44,695 bases of DNA, taken from positions 1 through 44,695 of the forward strand of contig CAJLFQ010000011.1 of assembly GCA_905205975.1 (NCBI GenBank). The letters are read 5' to 3'. How positions within the stretch are numbered: position 1 is the first letter of the stretch; every line of letters starts with the position of its first letter. Under the pieces are notes generated by a model that saw only the letters and a program-made list of their open reading frames with translations, did no database searches and was not told the origin of the DNA. The position numbers and the translations under genes were made by a program. This document shows, piece by piece, positions 34,433-42,828 of the stretch. The stretch comes from an uncultured Eubacteriales bacterium (GTDB taxonomy: Bacteria; Bacillota; Clostridia; Oscillospirales; QAMX01).

Positions 34433-34657
34433 TTCCTTGTCATCAGGTTGTGTTGATTCTTTTCATGTGAAACCCGGCGTTTTTCCCGGCGTTTTTTTCC
34501 GCATGTTGTTCTGCACGAGCCTGATTTTTTTACACATTTTTTTTGCAAATGGGGTGTATGCCGTGCAGGCCGCCAACCGTTTCATGTCAGCGCGTCTGTC
34601 CCCCATTCTGTCACTGGCGTTCAAGCGATTCATCCATCATTCAGGAGGGAAATCATC
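34433..34657 (+). other. Long structured leader of the ABC transporter gene
   Basis: About 220 nt without a convincing gene. It contains a direct 12-bp repeat CCCGGCGTTTTT (34473-34484, 34485-34496) and two T-tracts (near 34531 and 34543); ATCAGG near 34442 can pair with CCTGAT just before the first T-tract. This could be an attenuator, but no known riboswitch motif was recognised. Confidence 0.4.
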
Positions 34658-36505
34658 ATGTCGTTCCGAACCCGTATCGCGTCCATCGGCAGGCTTTTGC
34701 GGCTGCAATGGGCGGTCAGCAAGAGCGCGTTTCTGCTTTCGATGCTGGCGACCGTGCTCGCCGGTATTGCGCCGCCGGTGGAAGCGTATGTGCTGAAAAA
34801 GGTCATTGACGTCTGTCTGGCGCAGGCCGGCGCCGGTCTGGTGTGGACGGATGCCGTTCTCGCCGTGCTGCCGTGGCTGCTGCTCATGGCCGGTTCCGCG
34901 CTGGCCATGAGCGTCGTCAACCTGTTGAGCTTCAAAATGAACGAGCTCAGCGGCCGTCTGGTCACCGAGCGGCTGAATATGCAGATGTGCGACAAGATGC
35001 AGCGCATCAGGCTGTCGCTGTTTGACGAACCGAAATATATGGATATGTATGAGCGCGCCTCGTCGCAGATCAACGGCGGCGTGACCAGCGTGCTGAGCAA
35101 TCTGCTCGGCATGATGCGGGAGCTGATCACGATGATCGCCTTTGCGGTCGTGATCCTGCTGTTCCGCTGGTGGCTGCTGCTGCTCGTGCTGGCGTTGTCG
35201 GTGCCGATTCTGATCATCTCGCTCAAGCGGGAGGAGCGGTTCTTCGCCATCGTCTTCGGGCGGACGCCCGTTTCCCGGCAGATGAACTACTACGGCGATG
35301 TGCTGAAGTCGCCGAGCGACCAGCGGGAACTGCGGATTTACGGCTCCTATGGGCTGTTCCGTGGGAAACATCTGCGTGCGTTCAATCAGTTTATGACCAG
35401 CGTGCGGGATGCGCTGCGGTATGACACCTGGGGCGGCATCCTCAAAGAGCTGCTGAGCAAGCTCGGCGCCGTCGCCGCCTATGTCATCCTCTGTTTGGAC
35501 GCGCTGGCCAAGCGGCTGACCGTCGGCAACCTGACGCTGCTCATCAACGCCGTCGGCACCGTGCAGGGCATGATGGAAGGCATCTACGGCAACTGGGCGG
35601 GCATCTATGAAAACATCCTCTTCTTTGACCTCTACGATCAATTCATGAACGACACGCCGGAAGTCGATGAACACGCCGGTCTGCCGGTTCCGCCGGACGT
35701 ACCGAAGACGCTTTCGTTCCGGCACGTCTCTTTCCGGTATCCGAACATGAAGGAGCTTGTGCTCAAGGATGTGTCGTTTGACATCCCGTTCGGCTCCTCC
35801 ATCGCCATTGTCGGCCCGAACGGCGCCGGTAAGACGACGATCATCCGCCTGATGCTCCGCTTCTATGAACCGGAAGAAGGACAGATTCTGCTGGACGGCG
35901 TCGATGTGCGCGACATCGCCTACGACGCATACTACCGCATGATTTCGACCGTGTTCCAGGATTTTGGCCGGTATGCGCTCTCGCTCGCCGAAAGCGTGGC
36001 GATGACCGACGTTCAGCCGGAAGACCGGGAACGGGTAATCGCCGCTCTCGAACGGGTTGGTCTCGGCGATCTGCTCGCCAAAGCCAACAACAACCCGGAC
36101 GTCATTCTGACGCGCAAATTCGACGACGCCGGCATTCAGCCGTCCGTCGGTCAGTGGCAGAAGATTGCGCTGGCGCGCGCTTTCTACAAAGATCCGGACT
36201 TCGTGATTCTGGATGAACCGTCGTCTGCACTGGATCCGGCCAGCGAATGCGAGCTGTATCGGTCGATTTTCGAGATGAAGCAGCATAAGACCGTCGTCTT
36301 TGTCTCGCACCGTCTCATCAGTACGATTTTCGCCGATCAGATTCTCTTCATCCGCGACGGCGTGCTGGCGGAACACGGCACGCATGAGGAGCTGATGCAG
36401 CTCCACGGCGGCTATGCCGAAATGTTCTCGTCGATTGAGCAGCTGTATGCGCTGCGCTCCGAAGTCCGCGTTCTGGAGGATAAAACCGGCGATAAGCAGA
36501 AATAA
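34658..36505 (+). CDS. ABC transporter, fused permease and ATPase (exporter half-transporter)
   Basis: A 615-aa half-transporter with an N-terminal six-helix exporter-type membrane domain (about 20-310; clear segments AFLLSMLATVLAGI, AVLPWLLLMAGSALAM, FAVVILLFRWWLLLLVLAL) and a C-terminal ATPase. Walker A GPNGAGKTT (about 389-397), Q-loop VFQDFG, signature PSVGQWQKIALARA (a variant of LSGGQ), Walker B FVILDEPSSALDP, and the H-loop VSHR are present, so ATP hydrolysis should be possible. GGAGG lies ten bases before ATG 34658. No peptidase domain, modification enzyme or precursor peptide is seen next to it. Exporters of this branch often move peptides or lipids; it probably acts as a homodimer, substrate unknown. 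Confidence 0.92.
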   Translation: MSFRTRIASIGRLLRLQWAVSKSAFLLSMLATVLAGIAPPVEAYVLKKVIDVCLAQAGAGLVWTDAVLAVLPWLLLMAGSALAMSVVNLLSFKMNELSGRLVTERLNMQMCDKMQRIRLSLFDEPKYMDMYERASSQINGGVTSVLSNLLGMMRELITMIAFAVVILLFRWWLLLLVLALSVPILIISLKREERFFAIVFGRTPVSRQMNYYGDVLKSPSDQRELRIYGSYGLFRGKHLRAFNQFMTSVRDALRYDTWGGILKELLSKLGAVAAYVILCLDALAKRLTVGNLTLLINAVGTVQGMMEGIYGNWAGIYENILFFDLYDQFMNDTPEVDEHAGLPVPPDVPKTLSFRHVSFRYPNMKELVLKDVSFDIPFGSSIAIVGPNGAGKTTIIRLMLRFYEPEEGQILLDGVDVRDIAYDAYYRMISTVFQDFGRYALSLAESVAMTDVQPEDRERVIAALERVGLGDLLAKANNNPDVILTRKFDDAGIQPSVGQWQKIALARAFYKDPDFVILDEPSSALDPASECELYRSIFEMKQHKTVVFVSHRLISTIFADQILFIRDGVLAEHGTHEELMQLHGGYAEMFSSIEQLYALRSEVRVLEDKTGDKQK

Positions 36506-36520
36506 TGTAGGATGTTTTGA

Positions 36521-36558
36521 GGGCGCAGGAACGATTTGCCGTTCCTGCGCCCTTTTGT
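36521..36558 (+). terminator. Terminator of the ABC transporter gene
   Basis: GGGCGCAGGAACG (36521-36533) and its complement (36540-36552) form a perfect 13-bp stem with a 6-nt loop, followed by TTTTGTTTTC. Confidence 0.92.
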
Positions 36559-36575
36559 TTTCGGCTTCGGGCGGT

Positions 36576-36723
36576 GCGGATGCATCCGGCGGCTGCCAAA
36601 GCCTTTCCCTAAGCAGGGGACGCGGTTATGCCTTCGGCATGACCGCTGGTGGGTGCGCAAAGCGAACCCGGATAAGGTGGGACTTTCCCCGTGCGCCGAG
36701 GTACCGGCGACGCGGATGCATCC
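36576..36723. repeat. Diverged element flanked by 12-bp direct repeats (copy B)
   Basis: GCGGATGCATCC occurs at 36576-36587 and 36712-36723 (15 bp with one mismatch if the following GGC/AGC is counted). Between them lie TGCCAAAGCCTTTCCCT, similar to the inner part of the element at 34031-34204, and the 48-bp repeat copy at 36668-36715. The left inverted end found in copy A is missing here. It looks like a decayed relative of that element, whose border repeats may be a target duplication. Confidence 0.55.
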
Positions 36724-36812
36724 AGCAAGTCCGCCTGCTTGCGGATCACAGCGATTTTTCGAGCGAATGCATAAAGTTGCAGAAAGCAAGTCCGCCTGCT
36801 TGCGGATCACAG
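36724..36812. repeat. 28-bp exact direct repeat pair
   Basis: The 28-bp sequence beginning AGCAAGTCCGCCTGC and ending GATCACAG occurs identically at 36724-36751 and 36785-36812, 61 bp apart. Each copy holds a small TCCGC-CTGCTT-GCGGA hairpin. The second copy contains the -35 hexamer of the fucosidase promoter. Confidence 0.9.
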
Positions 36813-36828
36813 GCGGCTATGATATAAT
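36800..36828 (+). promoter_or_regulatory. Promoter of the GH29 gene
   Basis: TTGCGG (36800-36805), 17-bp spacer, TATAAT (36823-36828) with TGA ahead. The -35 lies within the second 28-bp repeat; the first repeat has the same TTGCGG but no -10 after it. Confidence 0.8.
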
Positions 36829-36865
36829 AACCCCAAACGAACCGACCGGAAAGGAGCCATGTCCC

Positions 36866-38299
36866 ATGAATCACCCGATTGACCGTTCACGCGATGCCGA
36901 ATATGTCCAGATTCTCCCGAGCCCGCGCCAGCTTGCCCTCCAGGAGACGGAGTTCTATGCGTTCGTCCATTTCACCGTCAACGCCTTTACCGACCGTGAA
37001 TGGGGCGACGGCACGGAAAGCCCGTCGATTTTCAATCCGACCCGGATGGATGCCCGTCAATGGGTCCGTGCCGTCAAAGCGGCCGGCATGCGCGGGCTGA
37101 TTCTCACCTGCAAGCACCATGACGGCTTCTGCCTCTGGCCGAGCCGGTATACCGAACACAGCGTCAGAAACGCGCCCTACAAAAACGGACAGGGCGATCT
37201 TGTCCGGGAAGTGTCCGACGCCTGCGCAGAAGCGGGCATCCGTTTTGGCGTCTATCTCTCTCCGTGGGACCGCAACAGCGCCGTCTATGGGCAGGGCAAA
37301 GCATACGACGACTATTTTGTCCATCAGCTGACCGAGCTGCTGACAAATTACGGCCCCATTTTCGCCGTCTGGTTTGACGGCGCCTGCGGCGAAGGGCCGA
37401 ACGGCAAAAAGCAGACGTATGACTGGGCGCGCTACTACAAGGTGGTCCGTACGCTTCAGCCCGGCGCCTGCATCAACATCTGCGGCCCGGATATCCGCTG
37501 GTGCGGCAACGAAGCCGGTCATGCCCGCACGGCGGAACGATGCGTGCTTCCGGCAGAGCTGTTTTCCAACGAGGAAATTGCCGCCCGCAGTCAGCAGACA
37601 GACGATCCGTCTTTCCGTGAACAGCCGCAGGCGGACGACAATGACCTTGGCAGCCGGGCGAGACTGGCATACGCCAAGACGATGCGCTGGTATCCGGCAG
37701 AAGTCGATACGTCGATCCGTCCCGGCTGGTTTTACCACGCCTCGGAAGATGACAAAGTCCGCACGCTGGACGATCTGCTCAACGTCTATCTCGGCTCCGT
37801 CGGCGGCAACGCCTCGCTGATTCTGAACATCCCGCCGACGCCGGAAGGTCTGTTCCACGAAAACGACGTTCGCCGACTCGAAGAAATCGGCGAGACGCTG
37901 CGCGGCTGGTTCGCCGAAAACCTGCTGAACCGCGCAGACACCCGCATGGAGGCGCCGGATGCGCAGCCGGGCTTCGGCATCGAAAACGCCCGCGAAGAAA
38001 ACTATGACGCCTGCTTCAAAACGCCTGACGGCGTCTGGCATACGGAAATCACCGCATCCTGGGACACGCCGGTCAGCATCCGCCATCTGATTCTGAAGGA
38101 AGACCTCCGCTACGGCGAACGGATCGAGTCGTTTGCCGTTGATGCGCTTCAGAACGGCGAATGGGTCGAACAGGCCAGCGGTCTGACAGTCGGTCATAAG
38201 CGCATCGTCACCCTTGATACGGCAGCGACAGCCCTCCGCATCCGGATCACCGACAGCCGCGTCGCCCCGACGCTTTCTTTTATCGGCATCTACGCATAG
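36866..38299 (+). CDS. GH29 alpha-L-fucosidase
   Basis: GH29 enzymes release alpha-linked fucose, for example from host mucin, milk or plant glycans. The 477-aa protein begins with the family's LPSPRQLALQETEFYAFVHF region, has LILTCKHHDGFCLWPS (about 74-89), GVYLSPWDRNS, and the nucleophile motif AVWFDGACGEG (Asp near 171). The C-terminal part has beta-rich sequence of a short carbohydrate-binding or discoidin-like domain. No signal peptide is seen, so short fucosylated oligosaccharides are probably imported first. AAAGGAG is nine bases before ATG 36866. It is monocistronic and ends at a terminator shared with the convergent beta-helix gene. Linkage preference cannot be read. Confidence 0.92.
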   Translation: MNHPIDRSRDAEYVQILPSPRQLALQETEFYAFVHFTVNAFTDREWGDGTESPSIFNPTRMDARQWVRAVKAAGMRGLILTCKHHDGFCLWPSRYTEHSVRNAPYKNGQGDLVREVSDACAEAGIRFGVYLSPWDRNSAVYGQGKAYDDYFVHQLTELLTNYGPIFAVWFDGACGEGPNGKKQTYDWARYYKVVRTLQPGACINICGPDIRWCGNEAGHARTAERCVLPAELFSNEEIAARSQQTDDPSFREQPQADDNDLGSRARLAYAKTMRWYPAEVDTSIRPGWFYHASEDDKVRTLDDLLNVYLGSVGGNASLILNIPPTPEGLFHENDVRRLEEIGETLRGWFAENLLNRADTRMEAPDAQPGFGIENAREENYDACFKTPDGVWHTEITASWDTPVSIRHLILKEDLRYGERIESFAVDALQNGEWVEQASGLTVGHKRIVTLDTAATALRIRITDSRVAPTLSFIGIYA

Positions 38300-38324
38300 G
38301 CATTTCCGTCAGAAAACAAAACAG

Positions 38325-38360
38325 AAGCCCGCAGAACGTCGTTTTGTTCTGCGGGCTTTG
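38325..38360. terminator. Terminator between convergent GH29 and beta-helix genes
   Basis: AAGCCCGCAGAAC (38325-38337) and its complement (38346-38358) form a 13-bp stem with an 8-nt loop; TTTG follows on the plus strand. It lies between the two stop codons and may serve both. Confidence 0.82.
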
Positions 38361-38391
38361 TGCGTAAAAACGTATTTTTTCTCGGCAGGCG

Positions 38392-40452
38392 TTACCGTGC
38401 GGCGCAGTAGGTTTCTTCGCTCTTGTCGTCGATGGTGATCCGGTTGGCGATCAGAAGCGTTCCCCCGTCATGCGTGAAGGACCGCCCGTTGTAGCGCATG
38501 AGGTTGACAATCGACATCGAGCCGTTTTCCATCTCGATTTGCGCGCGTTCGGTGCCGATGTTGTCGGCGCCGAGGTTCAGGCAGCGCACGTTCCGGCTGC
38601 TCGTGCAGTGGAGCAGCACGGCGCAGCCATAGGCAAACATATTAACGACGGCAGCATCTTCTGCCCCGTCCAGCTGAACAATCACAGCCTCCCGGCGCAG
38701 CTGACGGTCAAAGAGGAGCGGGAACAGATCGCTGTCGGCGATGGTATTGGTCTGACCGGGTGCACCGCAGCGCTGAATGACCGTTCCGTTTTGCAGGCAG
38801 TTGGCGATGAAGCCGCCCGTTCCGCCAAGGCGGAAGGCGTTTTCATAGCATCCGGCCGTTACGCCCTTGATATAAAAGCGGTCACACTGCGCGAAATCGA
38901 TGCCGAACGCAGCGGACGCGATGGAACAGTTTTCAACATAAACGTCGGATGCCGTTCCGCAGACGGCATAGGTCGTGGTGCGGTCTTCCTGATAGGGGGT
39001 GTTTTCCGGGTACCGGATGCGGATGCCGCGCAGACCGGCGCGCTGACCGCTCAGCGTGATAAAGGCTTGTGTCCGTCCGGCTGTCCGGACGCCGTCATAG
39101 CAGCAGAACAGCGTGCCCTGATATCCGGCATACTGGTCGCGTGTCGGCACGGCAGACGAACCGCGCAGTTCCACATTCGCCGGAACCGTGAGCGGGTGAT
39201 CAAACCGGTAGATGCCGCCCGGCAGATAGACGATGCCGCCGGAAGCAGCCCCTGCATGGTCGAGCGCCGTCTGAACGGCCGCACTGACATCGGTGGAACC
39301 GTCTTTCGCGGCGTGCACGACAAACAGGTTCGGAACCGGCTGCGGCGATGGGCGACGGAAATCAACGGCGCAGTCGGAAAGATCGTCTTCAGACACGCGC
39401 ACGCCGCCGGGGCCCGGGACGATCTCGCCCGTCACGCGGACATTGCAGAGCTTCACGAGGCCGTTCGTTTCATTGACAATGCCGCCCTCAATGACGCCGT
39501 TGGCGGCGACCATCCCCCAGCGATAGTCCAGGTCGATGTTGTGCAGGCCGAGCTGGCAGTTGGTGATCCGAAAGTCATAGAACGAGCCGGAAAACCGCAG
39601 GCGCCGTCCGGCAATTGTCTCGATGCCGGTCTTGCAGCCGTCGATCACGAGGCCTAAGAACTGCGTCCATTCCAAATCGGCGAGAATCAGACCGGTCGTA
39701 TGCGTCCGCGTGTATGCGTCCAACCGGGAACGGTCAACCGGCACAGCCAGTGCGGCGTCTGCCTCTGCCCAGAAGCGGTTGGAGATTTCGATGTCTGTCA
39801 TGGTGCCGACGTCGGCGGAATCAAACAGCATGGCGCCGCACGCAAGGAAGGTGCCGCGGAACCCTTCCACATTCAGCTGCTCGTGGACACCCTGCGTGCA
39901 GCACGCGCCGATTCCGCGGTAGCCGTTGATGACGGTGCAGTTTTTGACGGTGGAAAGCATATAGCTGTCGCCCGCGCCGCTTGTATAGAAGGTAAACGGA
40001 TACGGCTTGACGTCGTCGAGCGATTGGTCGGGATACGTCACCGTCAGACCGATGACGCCGCCGGAACCGCCGATCTGGAATGTGCCGGATGCAATGTCAT
40101 CGTCGGGCTCGCCGCGGTATTCGATAACCGTCCCGTACGGACCCGCGCCCTCATCGCCCAAAAGCGTGACGTATGCAGGGATGGCGATGCTGCCCCGGAT
40201 GCTGTACCGGCCGGCCGGCAGAAAGACGGTTCCGCCGCCGTTTCGGCTGCAATCGTCGAGCGCTTTCTGAATCCCGGCGGTGCTGTCGCCGGTGCCGTCA
40301 TTGGTGGCGGCGTAACCGTCGCGGAGCACGTCGATGTCGGCGACCATGAAGCTGTCGGCATTCCAGCGGTCTGCGTGCAGCTGCACCAGCCGCGGGCGCG
40401 ATGCGCCTGTGGAACGGTCTGGGAGACAAGTTGAATCTTGAGAGGCGTGCAT
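38392..40452 (-). CDS. Pectate-lyase-superfamily right-handed beta-helix protein, two repeats
   Basis: A 686-aa protein with two copies of the Pectate_lyase_3-type entry. The first reads NDGTGDSTAGIQKALDDC then GGGTVFLPAGRY (about 50-85); the second, near residue 390, reads KDGSTDVSAAVQTALDH then GGIVYLPGGIYRF. Between and after them run the short strands and asparagine or glycine turns of a beta helix. Such proteins may be polysaccharide lyases, glycosidases or isomerases; no catalytic residues can be assigned. No signal peptide. The start at 40452 has GGAGG eight bases upstream; the ATG five codons before it contains that ribosome site. It follows the alarmone synthetase gene by 45 nt with no promoter of its own seen. 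Confidence 0.82.
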   Translation of the reverse strand: MHASQDSTCLPDRSTGASRPRLVQLHADRWNADSFMVADIDVLRDGYAATNDGTGDSTAGIQKALDDCSRNGGGTVFLPAGRYSIRGSIAIPAYVTLLGDEGAGPYGTVIEYRGEPDDDIASGTFQIGGSGGVIGLTVTYPDQSLDDVKPYPFTFYTSGAGDSYMLSTVKNCTVINGYRGIGACCTQGVHEQLNVEGFRGTFLACGAMLFDSADVGTMTDIEISNRFWAEADAALAVPVDRSRLDAYTRTHTTGLILADLEWTQFLGLVIDGCKTGIETIAGRRLRFSGSFYDFRITNCQLGLHNIDLDYRWGMVAANGVIEGGIVNETNGLVKLCNVRVTGEIVPGPGGVRVSEDDLSDCAVDFRRPSPQPVPNLFVVHAAKDGSTDVSAAVQTALDHAGAASGGIVYLPGGIYRFDHPLTVPANVELRGSSAVPTRDQYAGYQGTLFCCYDGVRTAGRTQAFITLSGQRAGLRGIRIRYPENTPYQEDRTTTYAVCGTASDVYVENCSIASAAFGIDFAQCDRFYIKGVTAGCYENAFRLGGTGGFIANCLQNGTVIQRCGAPGQTNTIADSDLFPLLFDRQLRREAVIVQLDGAEDAAVVNMFAYGCAVLLHCTSSRNVRCLNLGADNIGTERAQIEMENGSMSIVNLMRYNGRSFTHDGGTLLIANRITIDDKSEETYCAAR

Positions 40453-40497
40453 ATCAAAAACCTCCATTTTGTCTGGGGGATACCGTTTCAGCCCGGT

Positions 40498-41130
40498 TTA
40501 CAGCTGCTGAATCCGCTTGTAGATCTCCTGCATGCGGACGTCGATGTTGGCGATCTCCTCGGCTGAGGCAAGCATGGCGTCCTGGATATCTTTCGGGATG
40601 TTTTTGTCGGATTTATAACGCAGGTCATGTTCCAGACTCGCCCAGAAATCCATGGCAACCGTCCGAATCTGCACCTCCGCCCGGACCTTTTCCGTCCGCT
40701 CTGCGAGATAAATCGGGATTTCAATGTCCAGGTGCAGGCTGCGGTAGCCGTTGTAGTTCGGGTGTTTGATATAATCCTGCTCTTTGACGAGCCGGATGTC
40801 CGACTGGCGGAGCAGCATGTCTGCAACGGCATAGACGTCGTCGATGTAGCAGCAGACGACGCGCACACCGGCGATGTCGTTCAGCGTTTCTTTGGCGGAA
40901 TCGACCGTAATCGGTCTGTCCTTTTTGATCAGCTTCTTGACGATGCTGGCGGGGGATTTCATCCGGGATTCGATGTGGTGAATGGGGCTGCGCTCATATT
41001 TGTACTTGAATTCATCGTTCAGAATTTCAAACTTGATGGTCAGCTGCCGAATGGCGGCCTGATAGAGGTGCGACAATTCGGCGAATTCGCGGTAGTCGCG
41101 GTAAAGCTCCTGCGCGTCGCATGCGGTCAT
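40498..41130 (-). CDS. Small alarmone synthetase (RelA/SpoT-domain GTP pyrophosphokinase)
   Basis: A single-domain (p)ppGpp synthetase of the RelQ/RelP type, 210 aa. The synthetase motifs are RMKSPASIVKKL (about 56-67), DIAGVRVVCCYIDDVY, YIKHPNYNGYRSLH and the catalytic EVQIRTVAMDFWASLEHDLRYK. There is no HD hydrolase, TGS or ACT domain, so it makes but does not degrade alarmone and is probably controlled by expression or by ligand. The start at 41130 is chosen because AAGG lies seven bases upstream; longer in-frame starts at 41163 or 41160 lack a ribosome site. It is cotranscribed with a beta-helix gene, an unexpected partner. Confidence 0.93.
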   Translation of the reverse strand: MTACDAQELYRDYREFAELSHLYQAAIRQLTIKFEILNDEFKYKYERSPIHHIESRMKSPASIVKKLIKKDRPITVDSAKETLNDIAGVRVVCCYIDDVYAVADMLLRQSDIRLVKEQDYIKHPNYNGYRSLHLDIEIPIYLAERTEKVRAEVQIRTVAMDFWASLEHDLRYKSDKNIPKDIQDAMLASAEEIANIDVRMQEIYKRIQQL

Positions 41131-41227
41131 TTCATCGCCTTTTCGGAGGGTTAGGGTCATCATATTATCAGTGTTCAAAGCAATCCATCATCCTTCTGTC
41201 AGTTGTATGCAGGATTTATCCAATTTT

Positions 41228-41256
41228 ATTATACCATGCGGTTCCGGGCACTTCAA
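41228..41256 (-). promoter_or_regulatory. Promoter of the alarmone synthetase gene
   Basis: Minus strand: TTGAAG (41256-41251), 17-bp spacer, TATAAT (41233-41228) with TGG ahead (extended -10). It diverges from the lipoprotein promoter about 85 bp away. Confidence 0.8.
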
Positions 41257-41341
41257 GAAAGAATTTGTAAAGTTCTGTGCCCGCACCAGACGAATCGGGA
41301 AAATCGCGCGAAACGAACGCCACGGATTCCGCGCAAAAAAG

Positions 41342-41370
41342 TTGCAATCCGGCGCAGAGTGTGGTATACT
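41342..41370 (+). promoter_or_regulatory. Promoter of the small lipoprotein gene
   Basis: TTGCAA (41342-41347), 17-bp spacer, TATACT (41365-41370) with TGG ahead. The transcript would have a leader of about 215 nt with an A-rich half (41490-41560). Confidence 0.72.
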
Positions 41371-41593
41371 TAAAATAGTCGGCATGCACAACGGCTTCCG
41401 CCCCGCAGCACGTCCGCCCGCGCCGGAACCCGAAGCGGCTGCAGCGTCTTCACAAACGGATCATCCCGACGCGCCCGAAAAACAGCTGAACAGTCATCAA
41501 AAGCGAAAACGTGAAAACCAAAAGCGAAGAAACAATACGAGAAGCAGCCGAACCGACGGCTCGGCGCAATATGACGGTAGGAGGAACCATACC

Positions 41594-41935
41594 ATGAAAA
41601 AACTGATACCAATTCTGCTTGCAGCGGCCATGCTGCTAGTCCTTGCCGGCTGCGGCGGCGGCGATGTGCTGAAAGGAACATGGGTCGATCCAATCGACGA
41701 AGAGGGCGAAGTGGAGAAGACATGGATTTTTGACGGCAAGGGCGGCGCGAAATTCCAGGTGCCCGAATGGGGTACGAATTCCAAGGGAACCTACACCATC
41801 GACGGAGACAAGGTTACCATCAAGCTTCCTGCATGGGATGCCGAGAAGATCTATGTCTTTCAGGTGGACGGACAAAAACTGACGCTGACGGCAACGGATG
41901 AATATTCTCCGAGCTATGAAATGACCAAACAGTAA
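41594..41935 (+). CDS. Small secreted lipoprotein
   Basis: A 113-aa lipoprotein: MKKLIP, a hydrophobic run, and lipobox VLAGC with Cys20. The mature part (about 93 aa) has the pattern LKGTWVD, WIFDGKGGAKF, GTYTIDGDKVTIKL and LTLTATDEY, resembling the lipocalin-like/DUF5640-type domains of Clostridia that form a small beta barrel. Function unknown. GGAGG lies nine bases before ATG 41594. The frame stays open upstream to 41384, but that part has no ribosome site and would bury the signal peptide, so it is treated as leader. It has its own promoter and is separated from the zinc-ribbon gene by 119 bp. Confidence 0.85.
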   Translation: MKKLIPILLAAAMLLVLAGCGGGDVLKGTWVDPIDEEGEVEKTWIFDGKGGAKFQVPEWGTNSKGTYTIDGDKVTIKLPAWDAEKIYVFQVDGQKLTLTATDEYSPSYEMTKQ

Positions 41936-42054
41936 AAAGCCGGATCGCCGGCGGTTTTCTGTCTCGACGGAGCGAATGCGCCGGCCGGCGGCATCCGAAA
42001 CAAGACGGGAACGGGTTCATGCGCTGTACCGGCAGCAGGAAAGGGAGAGCAGAT

Positions 42055-42651
42055 ATGGGCGAAACGTGGCGCTGCTCCTGCGGGGCGGAAAACGCCGGCA
42101 AATTCTGCACGGCGTGCGGCATGCGCCGGGCGGAAACGTGGCGCTGCCCCTGCGGGTCGGAAAACACCGGCAAGTTCTGCACGGCGTGCGGCATGCGCCG
42201 GGAAACAAAATGGTCAGGGCTGTTCCTTTCGCACAGCCATATGTCGATGGGCAGCAGCTACAGCTTCACGCTGCAGGAAGACGCGGACGGACAGATGCGT
42301 CTGTACGGGGAATGCTGGAAAAACGGCTGGCACGCCGCAGTCAGCAAGCCGAACAGCATCGTCATCGACAGCGCAACGGCTGATCAGCTGCGCAGCATGG
42401 CGCTGGATGCGCTCCCGGTCCGCATCAGGGGACAAAAACCGGTTCCGCCGGCGCACCAGCCGAGCGACCAATCCTCTTTCTGTCTGGTGCTGACCTATCC
42501 AAACGGAACGAGATACGAGAAAAAAGTGCCGGGCGATCTCCGCGGCAGAATTGCCGAGATGCTTTCCGAAACAATCGTCAAGGCATCGTCAGAAAGCAGA
42601 AATCCGGCAGAGCCAAACGAAGCAGACGCAGCCCTGTACGGTTTTTTTTAA
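42055..42651 (+). CDS. Protein with two tandem zinc ribbons and an unknown C-terminal domain
   Basis: A 198-aa protein. Residues 3-26 and 27-49 are near-identical zinc-ribbon units of the form ETWRCxCGxEN-GKFCTACGMRR (Cys-x-Cys then Cys-x2-Cys). The remaining 150 residues (SGLFLSHSHMSMGSSYSFTL, SIVIDSATADQLRSMALDAL, FCLVLTYPNGTRYEKKVPGDL) form an alpha/beta domain I do not recognise. The zinc units may recruit nucleic acid or another protein. There is no signal peptide. GGGAG lies seven bases before ATG 42055. It follows the lipoprotein gene in the same direction and may share its transcript. Confidence 0.75.
   Translation: MGETWRCSCGAENAGKFCTACGMRRAETWRCPCGSENTGKFCTACGMRRETKWSGLFLSHSHMSMGSSYSFTLQEDADGQMRLYGECWKNGWHAAVSKPNSIVIDSATADQLRSMALDALPVRIRGQKPVPPAHQPSDQSSFCLVLTYPNGTRYEKKVPGDLRGRIAEMLSETIVKASSESRNPAEPNEADAALYGFF
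42061..42204 (+). repeat. In-frame 72-bp tandem duplication inside the zinc-ribbon gene
   Basis: Units 42061-42132 and 42133-42204 differ at about six positions of 72, so a complete 24-codon zinc-ribbon unit has been duplicated recently without breaking the frame. Confidence 0.85.
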
Positions 42652-42828
42652 ATGCTTCGCCGGTGAATGGCTGTTCCGCAGATGATGCAAAAGCCCTGCG
42701 CCTCGCGGCGATGAAACGGAACTGCAGGCGCATGCCGGCGGGAAGCATATGCGTCAGGCGCCGGCGAAACCAACGGAGATGTTTTGTCCTCTGAACCGTG
42801 AAAATCTGTGAAACGCGAGGAATGTGCT

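Noticed and set aside
34637..36406. Long minus-strand open frame opposite the ABC transporter
   Set aside because: The ABC motifs on the plus strand are clear; the antisense product is a His/Arg/Gln-rich shadow with no ribosome site.
34658..36505. Bacteriocin or lantibiotic cluster around the ABC exporter
   Set aside because: No peptidase domain, modification enzyme, immunity gene or precursor with a double-glycine leader was found on either side.
36724..36812. Possible CRISPR array
   Set aside because: Only two 28-bp repeats with one 33-bp gap, no cas genes, and one copy is part of a promoter.
41384..41593. In-frame N-terminal extension of the small lipoprotein
   Set aside because: It would place 70 polar residues before the signal peptide and has no ribosome site, whereas ATG 41594 has GGAGG nine bases away.
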